64,000 nucleotides of DNA from Cafeteria roenbergensis (lineage: Eukaryota; Sar; Bigyra; Bicosoecida; Cafeteriaceae), in assembly GCA_008330645.1 (NCBI GenBank), contig VLTN01000069.1:120565-184564 (forward strand), read 5' to 3'. Positions 1 to 8,997 of this stretch are shown here, piece by piece. Position numbers and translations under genes: made by a program. Every line of letters begins with the position of its first letter. Position 1 is the first letter of the stretch. A model generated the notes under the pieces. It was not told the DNA's origin. It was given only the letters and a program-made list of their open reading frames with translations, and made no database searches.

Positions 1-462
1 GCCGGCAGAGAGCTGCGGCGGCAGCGGGCAGCGCGCAGGGGCGCTGGCAAGGAGTGGCCGTCCCACCAGTCCGACAGAGCCGCACCCGGCGCCCAGTCAG
101 CTGCGGAAGCACGAACGTGCGACCTCGCGGTCGCAGAAGCCCCGGCAATCCCCGTGCAGGCCTTTGCGGCCAGGATGGCCGCAAATGCCTTGCAGTCGTG
201 GGCGAGCTGCTAGCCCGAGCAGGGTGGCGGGCCGCGAGACCAGCCGACTTGGCTCGGTTGCTTTCGCTGTTGCGTGGCAAATTTTGACGCTGTTCGAGGC
301 AGGGCGCCACGCCGGTGCCACGGCAAGGCAGCGAATAAAAGTGTGCATGTGTTGAGAGGGAGGGGCAGGGCGGGGATGCGTTCGCGCGCGCGCCGCAGCG
401 CACGCAATCCGCCTGCTCCGAGGCAGCGTTCGAGCGCTGATCGGGCGCAACTGCAGCTGCAG
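1..462. other. no supported gene; probable 3' flank
   Basis: GC-rich sequence without a recognisable protein. Short open frames on both strands give low-complexity Arg/Ala/Pro translations typical of shadows. An AATAAA at 334-339 (+) could be a polyadenylation signal of a gene entering from the left, but nothing else supports that. Confidence 0.3.
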
Positions 463-873
463 TCACTGCGCCAAGCCCACCAGGCAACGAACGCCCAGCC
501 CGACGATGGCAAGGTAGAACGTGGTCATGCCGGCCATCTTGGTCCAGTGGAACTGCCTCAGCCCCAGGATGATCATGCCGGCGCGGTGCACAGTGATTCC
601 GACTGCGCCGGCGGCAGCGACATAGCCCGCAAACTCGGCGAGCGGCCCGCGGGCTCCGAGCACCACGTCGCTGCTGATAATGCACAGCGCCGCGTACGCC
701 CCGATCCACTCCGAGAGGTTGCCGTGGGCCCTCTGGAAGCGAGCCGCCATGCCGTCGGGGTCCTTGGGACCCTTGCTGCCGTACTCGCCGCCAAGCCTGA
801 AGAAGGAGGTGCGCAGCCCCAGCAGCGCGAGGAGCAAGCACAGCCACGCAGTGCTCAGGAGCTCGAGCTGCAT
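463..873 (-). CDS. MAPEG-family membrane protein (microsomal glutathione S-transferase-like)
   Basis: The protein is 136 aa, close to the usual 130-160 aa of the MAPEG family (membrane-associated proteins in eicosanoid and glutathione metabolism). It starts with a hydrophobic segment (about residues 3-20). Next comes the family hallmark region around residues 48-56, with Arg-Ala-His-Gly-Asn then Glu in a helix boundary (RAHGNLSEW). Two to three more hydrophobic segments follow (about 57-72, 80-100, 113-135). MAPEG proteins sit in the ER or mitochondrial outer membrane; many conjugate glutathione or reduce lipid peroxides, but which reaction this one performs cannot be told. The frame is open further upstream to 1530, but that part is Arg/Cys-rich and overlaps the neighbouring gene on the other strand, so the Met at 873 is preferred. 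It is divergent from the cardiolipin-synthase-like gene. Confidence 0.72.
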   Translation of the reverse strand: MQLELLSTAWLCLLLALLGLRTSFFRLGGEYGSKGPKDPDGMAARFQRAHGNLSEWIGAYAALCIISSDVVLGARGPLAEFAGYVAAAGAVGITVHRAGMIILGLRQFHWTKMAGMTTFYLAIVGLGVRCLVGLAQ

Positions 874-1108
874 CGCGCACGTGCCCCAGCGATGCGGCGG
901 GTGGGAGCGCGCGCGGCCGGGCGCAACCGGCGCCGCAGCGGCCACGGGCGCTGCCCGACAGCTCTGCCGCCTCTGCTTGCTTGTGTTGTGCCATCGGCGC
1001 CGAACCGGCCTCGGCGGCCTGCCGCGGCTGCTGAGCCCGAGACCGGCGCCGCGGGGCACACCCGGCAACGGGTGCGCAGTGTCGCTGGCTTGCTCTGCGC
1101 GTGGAGCG
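874..1108. promoter_or_regulatory. divergent intergenic region (shared promoter candidate)
   Basis: This is the 235 bp between the MAPEG gene (-) and the cardiolipin-synthase-like gene (+). It must hold both 5' regions if the chosen starts are right. It is GC-rich and I see no TATA-like box or other recognisable element. Confidence 0.35.
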
Positions 1109-2134
1109 ATGGAAACCCGGGTCGGTGTCGCGACGTGGGCGTCGACGATGAGCGTGCTGGCGCGGCAACAGCAGTCGAGCGCGCAGCCCCTCTCGAGGCG
1201 CTGGGCCGGCGGCGGCTCTCGCTGGTGGCAGCAGCGGCCGCGGGGCGAGCCCCCCAGCGTGGTGCCCCCCGAGGCGCTCACGCACTTGCGGGACTGCCTG
1301 GTGTCGTCGTGGACGCAGCCGCAGGAGCCGGGGGGAAGCACGCGCTGGTTCTCCTCGTCCCAGTCTTTGCTGGCCCGAGCGGTCCGCAAGCAGCGCCGCT
1401 CGGCGAGCGCTGCCGCGCCCGCGCCCAAGGACGAGGGCGAGGAGCAGGACTTGATGCGAATGCCGGGCGCGGACATGCCAGAGGAGCTTGCGCGGCGGGA
1501 GACGGTGTTCGGGACCATCCCAAACATCATGACAGTCGCACGACTTGCTTCGACGGCCCCGCTTTGCTACTTGGTGGCGACCGGCCACATGACGGCCGCG
1601 TGTGGGCTGTTTATGGTGTCGGGGGCGCTTGACTTTGCCGATGGCGCCATCGCGAGGCGCTTCCCGAGCCAGGCGAGCGTGCTCGGGTCCTTCCTTGACC
1701 CCTTTGCTGACAAGGTTCTCATCGCGGGGACCACGGTTGCCCTCACCGCATCCGGCTACCTGTCCCCCTGGGTCACGGGTGTCATCTTGTCGCGCGACGC
1801 GGGGCTGATTGGGGCCGGGTTCATCTACAGGGCGCTCACGCGCGCGCCGGGCTCGGCCTTTTTCTCGACCACCACGAGCGACAGCTTCCAGGTGACGCCA
1901 TCGCGCCTCTCCAAGGCGAACATGGCCGCGCAGGTGGGCCTCGTTGCCCTGGCCCTTGGCAGCGGTGCTGGCCTCGTGGATGCCGTGACCGCGCCCGGCG
2001 TGGGGAGCGTCGCCGTGGACGCTGTGAGCGTGCTGGTGGCTGGGACCACCCTCGCCTCCTGGTACGGCTACGCCCGCACACCTGCCTTTGCGCGCTTCGT
2101 GCGCCTCTTGCGGGAGCGCATGGCTGGCAAGTGA
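1109..2134 (+). CDS. CRLS1: cardiolipin synthase-like CDP-alcohol phosphatidyltransferase, mitochondrial
   Basis: This is a CDP-alcohol phosphatidyltransferase. The family signature D-x2-D-G-x2-A-R-x8-9-G-x3-D-x3-D is intact at about 1630-1713 (DFADGAIARR, then GSFLDPFAD). The aspartates bind metal and CDP-diacylglycerol. The eukaryotic enzyme condenses CDP-DAG with phosphatidylglycerol to make cardiolipin in the inner mitochondrial membrane. The core has 4-5 hydrophobic segments. The roughly 130 residues before it are Arg/Ser/Gln-rich without acidic runs, as in a mitochondrial presequence. The open frame extends back to 680 over the MAPEG gene. I chose the Met at 1109; the Met at 1148 (SVLARQQ...) is an equally plausible presequence start. 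PGP synthase shares the signature, but the domain layout (VFGTIPNIMTVARL at the first helix) fits the cardiolipin-synthase branch better. Confidence 0.8.
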   Translation: METRVGVATWASTMSVLARQQQSSAQPLSRRWAGGGSRWWQQRPRGEPPSVVPPEALTHLRDCLVSSWTQPQEPGGSTRWFSSSQSLLARAVRKQRRSASAAAPAPKDEGEEQDLMRMPGADMPEELARRETVFGTIPNIMTVARLASTAPLCYLVATGHMTAACGLFMVSGALDFADGAIARRFPSQASVLGSFLDPFADKVLIAGTTVALTASGYLSPWVTGVILSRDAGLIGAGFIYRALTRAPGSAFFSTTTSDSFQVTPSRLSKANMAAQVGLVALALGSGAGLVDAVTAPGVGSVAVDAVSVLVAGTTLASWYGYARTPAFARFVRLLRERMAGK

Positions 2135-2427
2135 CAGCTGCCCGCCAAGCCGCGGCGTTGCCGCTGCAAGACCGACGTTGCTCTGCGGTCAGGCGTCGCG
2201 CGACGAGGCCCCGAGTCGCCTTCGGGAGAGCGTGCGCCGGCCACTGCGTGGTGTGAGAGCGGCTGTGTGCTCGCTGTGCATGAGCGTGTGGAACCTTGCG
2301 ACTGTGGCCCCTGCCTTGAGAGCGCGCCAGACGCGAGCAACTTTGCTCGGAGCACGAGCACGCAGGGGAGACGTCAACGCAAGCGGCGGCTCTGCCCACG
2401 GCCTCCTGCGACACCCCCGGGGCCCGA

Positions 2428-4399
2428 TCACGTTCGGGGGACCCACTCCACCCCTACGAAGCCCCCAGAGGCGGCCCTAAAGAGCCGGTCGCGCAGCGCG
2501 TCCGCCCCGTCCGCGCTCCCGGCGGCCGCGCGCAGCGGGTCACCCAGGAGCACCGCCCGCGCCCCCGGCACGGCCTCGGCCCACCGCAGAGCCGCAAACA
2601 CGCTCCGCTGGCACGCACCCACCGCCACCCCGGCAGAGCTCGCCCCCTCCGCGGCCGGGGGGGCGGCGCTGCCGGCAGAGCCTGCTGTCCAGTCCGCCGC
2701 GGAGTCGTCCAGGCAGCGGTACGCAAGCGGGGAGCCACGGGCCGGCCCTGCAGAGGGGCCCAGGCCGAGGGAGCTCAGTTGGCCTGCGATGTCGAGAACG
2801 ACGCACTCCTCCAACGGCACCGCGGGCACCCGCGCCCCCTCCAGCGGGTGAACGCGCCACGCCCCCGCGGCCCCAGCACCCGCCCCAGCACCGGCGCCGG
2901 CACCGGCATCGGCACCGGCACCGGCCGGCCGCCGCACCCACGCCACCAGCGCAGCGGGCACGTCCGGCGCGTAGTGGGTCAGCAGCTGCCCCGGCGCCTC
3001 CAATCCCGCCCCCGCCTCGGCCTCGGCCTGCGCAGCCTCCATTGCGGCGGCCTCCGCGGCCGTGGGCGCCGCGGCAGAAGCAGCAGCTGCGCGCGGCGCC
3101 TCCGTCGACGGCGTCATGGCCGGTGCGGCGCCCTGCGACTGCGCCGCCCGGCCCACCACCTCCACCTCCACACCCTCGATTCCCGCCGCCACAAGCGCCT
3201 TGGCCAGTCCCGCCAGCGGCGCCCCGCCCCGCCGGAACACCCGGAGGCGCCGGCCCTCCTCGGCGATCCCCACCACAGTGCTCTCGATCCCGACGGTGCA
3301 CGCGCTCTGTGGCCCTGCCGCTGGCTCTGCGGGGAGCTCTGCCGGCATGGAAGGGTCCACGACCCCGATGGGGCAGTGGCCAAGGTCGGCGAGGACGTGC
3401 GCCGCTGATGTGGGGCTGACGTGGCCGAAGCGGTTGGCAGACGGCGCAGCGACCGGGATGTCAGCAGCGCGCAGCAGAGCAAGAGCCACGGGGTCCGCGG
3501 GGACGCGGACGCCAACGAAGCCTGTGCTGGCCGTGACTGCGGTTCGGAGGAGGGGGGGGGAGAGGGGGAGGGCACGGGCAGCCCGGCACGGGGTTGGGTT
3601 TTCGCTGCTTTGCATCCTCGGCTGCTGCCGGGGGGCGGGCAGCCGGGGCAACACGGTGCCAAAGCGCTTGCGCAACGAGTGGCCGCCAAGGCTGGGCCCA
3701 TGCTCACCGAGCCCTGGCACGCAGTCCGCTGCCGGTCCGACAAGCGTGAGCGGTCCCGGCCAGAAAGCAGCCGCGAGCGCGTCAAACACTGCCGATGCGC
3801 CCGCATCCAGCTTCAGTAGCTGGCGCGCCTGAGAGGCGGTGGGCACGTGCACGATGAGCGGATCGGACAAAGGCCGCCCCTTGAATTCGAAGACACGAAG
3901 AATTGCCGCCTCGTCGAGAGCGTGGGCTCCCAGGCCGAAGACGGTTTCTGCGCGACAACCAGCGGCAGCGAGGGCGCGGGCACGCCCGGCTTGTTGGGTG
4001 AGCAGGAGGGTTGGGGAGGCCAGGGCAACGGTGGGGGGGGGGAGGAGAGGCCTCCCGGTCGGGCAGCAAGCGGCGCGTGGTGAGGAGAGGCGCGCCCGAC
4101 GAGGAACAAAGCGACTCGAAGTCATTTGCCCCTCGTCGGCTGCAGACAGACGAAGCCACAACCGGTGCCAGATGAATGAGCTCCACCCAGAGCACACACC
4201 AATGCCGGCCACCGTGGGGCAAGGGGGGGGGCTGGAGAATGCGTCCCGAGCGCGCCTGACCGTGAAATTTTCTGTGCCTCTCACCTGTGGGAAAGGCCAC
4301 GCACTTTCCAGCGCGCAGCCACTCTCCGGCCTTGGCCAGGCCTGCAGCATCGGCGCGGAATGTCGTGGCGATGCGGCCCGCGGCGGCGGCCACCGCCAT
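2428..4399 (-). CDS. SUA5: threonylcarbamoyl-AMP synthase Sua5 (three exons)
   Basis: Sua5 makes threonylcarbamoyl-AMP from threonine, bicarbonate and ATP for the t6A37 modification of ANN-decoding tRNAs. Proposed exons (minus strand): 4399-4285, 3947-3708 and 3536-2428. Both introns are GT-AG and phase 1 (337 and 171 bp) and yield a 487-aa product. The first junction rebuilds the YrdC start (AFPT then ETVFGLG). It is followed by FKGRPLSDPLIVHV and WPGPLTLV, and the second junction joins the core strand leading to GFVGVRVP, then PSAN and GIESTVV. After an Ala/Glu-rich linker comes the Sua5-type linker motif (APGQLLTHYAP) and the C-terminal Sua5 domain, so this is the long Sua5 form, not the short YrdC form. 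A low-complexity Gly/Ala segment near 2880-2930 is an insertion in the C-terminal domain. The start at 4399 begins directly before a YrdC-like N-terminus; the frame is open 49 codons further upstream. Confidence 0.85.
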
Positions 4400-4641
4400 G
4401 GCTGGACTCCGGTGTGCGTGTGTTGCCACACGCAAGCGGCAGCAAGACCACGTCATCCGAGGCCGCGCCTCGTCGGGACGCGCACGGCACGCAGCTCGCG
4501 CGGAACACGACGCGGCAAGCCGAAGCGCGCGCTCCCACATCCACATTCACAGCCTCAATAACGAAAGACCGGCGCGAGGGCAGGCCCTTCAGCCAGGGCC
4601 GCCGCTGCAGCCTCGGAGTACAAGCAAACCCGTTTGACGGC
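4400..4641. other. intergenic spacer
   Basis: This 242-bp GC-rich spacer lies between the start of the Sua5 gene and the stop of the upstream gene on the same strand. It presumably holds the Sua5 promoter and the 3' end of the peptidase-like gene. No motif is recognised. Confidence 0.3.
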
Positions 4642-6216
4642 TCACTCCGCCAGCAGGCTGTCTCTCACGCCGCCGCTGCCCGCCCACGTCGGTGCGCCGC
4701 TGGCACGCCGCGCGCCCCGTGCAATGCCTTGGACCGAGCCCGTGAAGGCGGGCAGGTCGCCTCTTCGCTGAGGCCCGGTGCTCGCGGCAGCGCCCACCGG
4801 CCACCTGCCCCTGCTCTCCGCGGCCTCGCTGGGCGAGAGAGCCCCGCTGCTCGCGCTGCTGCCCCGGCGGTACAGCCCTTCCCCACGCCCGCTTCCTGCG
4901 CCGCCCGCGCCGCCGCAGCAGGGGGAGCAGCAGGAGCCGGTTGCGTCATCCGCCTCCTCGCCAAAGCGCTTGGCTGAGCCGAGGCGGAGGCCGCAGGCGG
5001 ACGCGGCCATGGCCCCCGCGGCGGCCGCCACGCCTGTGGCCATGACCACGACCGCCGCAAACCAGCCAGCCGAGGCCCGGATCATGCCCCGCTCATTGAG
5101 ATCCGGCCCCGAGTCCTCCAGCGACAGCAAGAGCCGGCGCATCACGGAGCGTGCGTAGAAGGCATCCTGCTCGAGCGACGCCTCGGACATGTTCGGAAGG
5201 TGCATGAAGATCGCGGGCAGCAGCGATCCGCGGCTGTTCCTGATGCGATCCTGCCTGATCGTGTGCGCGGACCGGTAGAGCAGCTCGTTACAGAACTGCG
5301 CGGCGGTGGGGCGGGACTTCGGGGGGCGGGGCTCGGAGGGCGGGACGAAGAGGGCGGCGATGAGCGGCGATCGCTGCGGCCAGCGTGCGCTTGCTGCGGC
5401 CAGCGTGCGCTTGCTCACGTATTGCCCGGCGTCGCGGGAGAACGCATCGGTCACGTTGAGAGTGGGCCATGAAGCCGTATCGTGCGCGCCGGCACCACCG
5501 GTCGCACCGGCGACTGCACCGGCGGAGGAGGCGGCAGCGGCGTCCCATGCGTGCAGAAGGCCGGCGTCCGCATCGGCGCGCACGGTGGCGAGCGCCTCGG
5601 GCGAGGTCCGAGCAGCAGCCTCCAGGAGCCGGTCCCGGGTGGCATGGTCGCCGGCCTTGACGGCAGCGTACGGGTTCTTGCCGGGGTGGTTCGCTGTCAC
5701 GGCGAGGCGGCCGAGGTGGGCCGTTGTGGGCTCGATGAAGGGCGCGCCCAGCACTGCCGGCCCACGAGAGGGGCCGCCGGAGTCGTTGGCTTCATAGTTT
5801 GCTGCGGCCACCTCCAGCTTGAGGCCGCGGGCCATGTTCTCCAGGCCCATGTGGAGGATCGCGTCGTACCTGACGCCCCGTTTGAGCATGTTCTCCACGG
5901 TCATGACACCTGTGCGGTTCACAGGCAGCATGATCCCCGTCCAGCAAACGCGAAAGGACGCCGCTGGCGCCTCAGTCACCTCGTCCGTGCACACGCCGTC
6001 CATGTGCAGCGCCACGTACATGCTCGGGTTGAACGTAAAATTCAGAAACGGGCCCCACCCGGTTGCGAGCACGTGGTGGACGCGCTGCTGCGGCATGGAC
6101 GGAGCGTCAAAATCAAAAGACGAGCTTCCCACCAAGCTGCCCACCAGCCCGCCCACAGCCAGCGCAAGGACGGCGGTGGATGTCACGCTCAGCGCGACAA
6201 ACACAAACGGTTTCAT
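4642..6216 (-). CDS. membrane-anchored pyroglutamyl-peptidase I-like protein
   Basis: The 524-aa protein has a hydrophobic N-terminal signal or anchor (about residues 4-30) and a second membrane segment near 385-410. A peptidase C15-like domain lies between them. Family landmarks are visible: the N-terminal loop TGWGPF...NPS (52-65), Glu135 in LKLEVAAAN, Cys309 in QFCNELLY and His339 in IFMHLP. These match the Glu-Cys-His catalytic set of pyroglutamyl peptidase I, which removes N-terminal pyroglutamate from peptides. Typical enzymes are about 210 aa and cytosolic. Here an insertion (about 145-300) separates Glu from Cys, and the topology would put the domain in the lumen or outside the cell, with a 110-aa Ser/Gly/Arg-rich tail on the other side. 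A 20-bp tandem duplication near 5383-5422 lies in the insert. Activity is inferred from the residues only. Confidence 0.7.
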   Translation of the reverse strand: MKPFVFVALSVTSTAVLALAVGGLVGSLVGSSSFDFDAPSMPQQRVHHVLATGWGPFLNFTFNPSMYVALHMDGVCTDEVTEAPAASFRVCWTGIMLPVNRTGVMTVENMLKRGVRYDAILHMGLENMARGLKLEVAAANYEANDSGGPSRGPAVLGAPFIEPTTAHLGRLAVTANHPGKNPYAAVKAGDHATRDRLLEAAARTSPEALATVRADADAGLLHAWDAAAASSAGAVAGATGGAGAHDTASWPTLNVTDAFSRDAGQYVSKRTLAAASARWPQRSPLIAALFVPPSEPRPPKSRPTAAQFCNELLYRSAHTIRQDRIRNSRGSLLPAIFMHLPNMSEASLEQDAFYARSVMRRLLLSLEDSGPDLNERGMIRASAGWFAAVVVMATGVAAAAGAMAASACGLRLGSAKRFGEEADDATGSCCSPCCGGAGGAGSGRGEGLYRRGSSASSGALSPSEAAESRGRWPVGAAASTGPQRRGDLPAFTGSVQGIARGARRASGAPTWAGSGGVRDSLLAE

Positions 6217-6498
6217 CCCTGCGGCCGAGGGGCGCGAGGCGTGGCGGTGTCAGTCCCGGCCGGCTTGGCGACGTGCCTTGAATGGCAACCAGCGGTGCGA
6301 TCCCCTGACACGTCATCCGCGCCCCATCGCGGCGGAGGCTAGTTGAAGTATTTCGGCTCCTCCAGTTGCTGCGACCGGGGATGCGTGGCGCGGTGTGGTG
6401 CGGTGTGGCCGGTGGCCTGTGCTTTTGCTTTTGCTTTTGCTTCGGGGGAGGGTGCGCGGGCCGCGCCGGCGCGCTGTTGTGCGAAGCGGCTCGCAGGC
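6217..6498. other. intergenic spacer with short GCTTTT tandem repeat
   Basis: This 282-bp spacer lies between two minus-strand genes. It contains a short run of the hexamer GCTTTT (about 6420-6441). Nothing else is recognised. Confidence 0.35.
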
Positions 6499-7992
6499 TC
6501 AAAACTCGTGCATCCTCTCGGCGACGTAGAAACACTGCCTGGCGGCAGCGTCAGCCGCGGCGTTGAACCCGTGCGGGCCGCACCACGCCACCACGTGCTC
6601 GGCATGGGGCGACGGCCAGGCGGCGCGCAGCAGTTCGGCGCTCATCCGGCCTCGCATGACGGTGACATTTGCGCGGCTGGCGGAGCCTTCACCGGCTGCA
6701 GCAGCCGCCCCAGCCTCTGCAGCTGCGCCGTCGTCCAGCTCCGAGTACGCGATGGTCAGCCGAACCTGGTCCGGGTGCGCGGCAGCTAGCTCGGCCGCTT
6801 CCGGCACCAGCATGCTTTGCTGGGGGCTGGAATGGCACAGGAGCAAGAAAACTGGTGTCGCGTCCTCGGCGTCCTCTGCCGCCGCTCGGGCCACCTGCAG
6901 CGCCGGTGTGACGCCAGACCCGCCCCCTGCCAGCAGCAGCGCGCTCACCCGGGCCCCCGAGAGGGCCCCCACGTCCGCTGTCCCCCGCCGATAGCGGAAG
7001 GGCCCGCGGGGCCCCCGAACCCGCACGCTGTCCCCCGGTGCCAGCGCCGACAGCAGCCGGCTTGCCTTGCCCCGCGGGTAGAGCTTGACTGCAAGCCCAA
7101 AGGTGCCAGGTTCGTCCATCGGCCCCACGGGCGTGAACTCCCGGACCACGGCGGCGCTCCCGCCAGCGGCGCTCGGTGCCACCACCAGCTGCCCGGCGGC
7201 AATGCGCTGGGCCGCGTCGGAGGCCGAAGGGACCACTGGGAGCAACAGCTCCACCTGGAGGTGAGACCCCGCGGGCTGGCCGGCCCGCCAGAGCGTGCAC
7301 CCGTCGTCTGGGAGGCTGAACACAAACATCTCGCAAGGGGGCCCGGTGCGCGCGAGCGAGCCGGCGGCCCCATCCGCCGTAGCTGCGGCGAGGGGCGTGC
7401 GGCGCAGGAGCCTGACTGAGTGCCACCTGGTAGCTGCCGCTGCGTCCCGGTGCCCAGCAAGCAGCGATGGCGGGGGCGGCGACGTCTCTCCAGCCCCATC
7501 GCCGGGCCTGGCCGCTGCGGCGCGTGAATCGCCAGCCACCCCGACAGCGCTGCCATCCGCCCCGGCCGCGCACGCCTCTGGGGGATCCCCCGCTGTGGGG
7601 CACCCCCCCGCCGTGCCGTGGTCCGGCGCGCTGTCGTCCAGAACGCCGACCAACGAAGAGGAGAGCATCGCCTCGAAGTTCACCCAGGCGTGTGCCTCGG
7701 CGAACAGCGACGTCGCGTCCAGGCCAGCCCCGCGCATCAGCTCCTCCGCGCCGCCGGGGTGGTACTCCAGGTAGGCTGTCACGTCGTAAACTTTGCCCTG
7801 GATCGCCATCCAGCAGTCGCCGCGACGGTTGTGGCGGGCCACCTCTGCGCTGTTCCACGCCGTCGGGTGCTCAGCCGGCAGGCAGGTCAGGTTGTCCGTC
7901 AAGCCAGAGAGCCGCATCCAAGCCTGCAACAGCACGTCGCAGGGACCAGGGCCGGGCACGCAGGGGGAGCGCGCGCCCGTTTGCTCGCTCAA
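6499..7992 (-). CDS. Ncb5or-like cytochrome b5 / cytochrome b5 reductase fusion
   Basis: The 497-aa protein joins a cytochrome b5 haem domain (about 45-120) to a ferredoxin-reductase-type FAD/NADH module (about 190-497). The haem ligands are His78 (HPGG) and His101 (HAWVNFEAML). The HxWVN context and the region before the b5 domain (AWMRLSG) resemble animal Ncb5or/CYB5R4 more than ordinary b5. The reductase half shows the FAD motif REFTPVG (R-x-[YF]-[TS]), the flavin/phosphate region GKASRLL, the NAD(P)-ribose loop GGGSGVTP and the C-terminal CGPxGF motif. Ncb5or enzymes pass electrons from NAD(P)H through FAD to haem, and in animals support ER lipid desaturation. The CS domain that animals have between the two modules is not visible; a Pro/Ala/Gly-rich linker stands in its place. 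No membrane anchor is seen. Confidence 0.85.
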   Translation of the reverse strand: MSEQTGARSPCVPGPGPCDVLLQAWMRLSGLTDNLTCLPAEHPTAWNSAEVARHNRRGDCWMAIQGKVYDVTAYLEYHPGGAEELMRGAGLDATSLFAEAHAWVNFEAMLSSSLVGVLDDSAPDHGTAGGCPTAGDPPEACAAGADGSAVGVAGDSRAAAARPGDGAGETSPPPPSLLAGHRDAAAATRWHSVRLLRRTPLAAATADGAAGSLARTGPPCEMFVFSLPDDGCTLWRAGQPAGSHLQVELLLPVVPSASDAAQRIAAGQLVVAPSAAGGSAAVVREFTPVGPMDEPGTFGLAVKLYPRGKASRLLSALAPGDSVRVRGPRGPFRYRRGTADVGALSGARVSALLLAGGGSGVTPALQVARAAAEDAEDATPVFLLLCHSSPQQSMLVPEAAELAAAHPDQVRLTIAYSELDDGAAAEAGAAAAAGEGSASRANVTVMRGRMSAELLRAAWPSPHAEHVVAWCGPHGFNAAADAAARQCFYVAERMHEF

Positions 7993-8997
7993 CGCAGTGC
8001 CAAAGTCAGCGGGCGCACGCCCGCGACTAGCGCTTGCGAGCCGAGCGCACCATCAGCGAGCGGCCTTGGCCAAGGGACACCTTGGTCCTCCCAGACCCCG
8101 TGGCTCCTTTTTGCTTCGAAGACGGGGCTGCGCGTGGCGCGCGCTCGGAGCCTTTGCCATCCGACGGCGGCCTGGGAGGCGGCCCGAGCTTCGAAGCCGT
8201 CCCAGCCGGACCGGGACCTTGCATCACAGGGGCTGCGTGGCACAGGCCCGTCTCGCCCTGGCTTCCCTGAGCGGCTGGTGAGAGATGGCAACGAGCCCTC
8301 GACGCGCGCCTCTGCCCCCTCCGATGGCGATGGAACAAAAAAGCACGGCAACGGCGACTCTGCCGCGCGAGGTGCCTCGAACAGGCCCTGCACTCGCCTG
8401 CAAGCCGCGAACTGGCAGCGGGGCTCGAAAACGCAAGGCACCAGTGAGGCCCGCGTTGCATCTGGCTCACGGGAGCGACGGTCGGGACGGCTAGGCCGAG
8501 TGAGACGCAATCCCAAAACGCTGCCTGGTCCTCAGAGTGAATGGCATTTTGGCTTTGGCGGCTCCCCGGGCAAGGAACGGCCCAACGCCCCGCAGTCGGT
8601 TGCCCCAAGGTCAATCGCAAGACCTCGCCAAGTCACTGGGCGAGCGTCGCTTCGCGCAGGCTCGGCTGCGGGCCGGGCCGGTGGCGGACAGTAGCTATTT
8701 TGCAAGCCACGGCCACCAACGAGAGGGGCGGCCGTCCAGGCCGTGCTGGGCAGCGCAAAGCCTTCCCCCCTTCGGTCGAGAGGAAGCCCTGCTGCGTCCC
8801 CCGGCTCGCTGGCCCTCGCAGACCCTATCGACATCCTCTCCACATGGCGGAGTCGCGCCCAGAGGCTGCGGGAATGGCCACAAGGACGACACGCGCCAAG
8901 ACGGGGGTGAGAGGGCAACAAATCTGGATGCTATGTGTTGGCCGCCTAGGCAGGGAGACGAGTCCGAGAGGCCTCTTGGCCTCCACTGACGCCGGCG
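7993..8997. other. no confident gene; possible exon on the minus strand
   Basis: About 1 kb with only overlapping low-complexity frames on both strands. A minus-strand frame ending at 8027 has a basic, Ser/Gly-rich C-terminus ending ...MVRSARKR that could be the last exon of an unrecognised spliced gene. I could not assign upstream exons or a family. Confidence 0.25.

Noticed and set aside
274-1632. 452-codon plus-strand frame
   Set aside because: Arg/Ala/Gly-rich translation, antisense to the MAPEG gene and in a different frame from the cardiolipin-synthase gene; a GC-rich shadow.
7618-8694. 358-codon plus-strand frame across the Ncb5or start and the gap behind it
   Set aside because: Antisense to the Ncb5or-like gene in its first third and low-complexity afterwards; no family resemblance.
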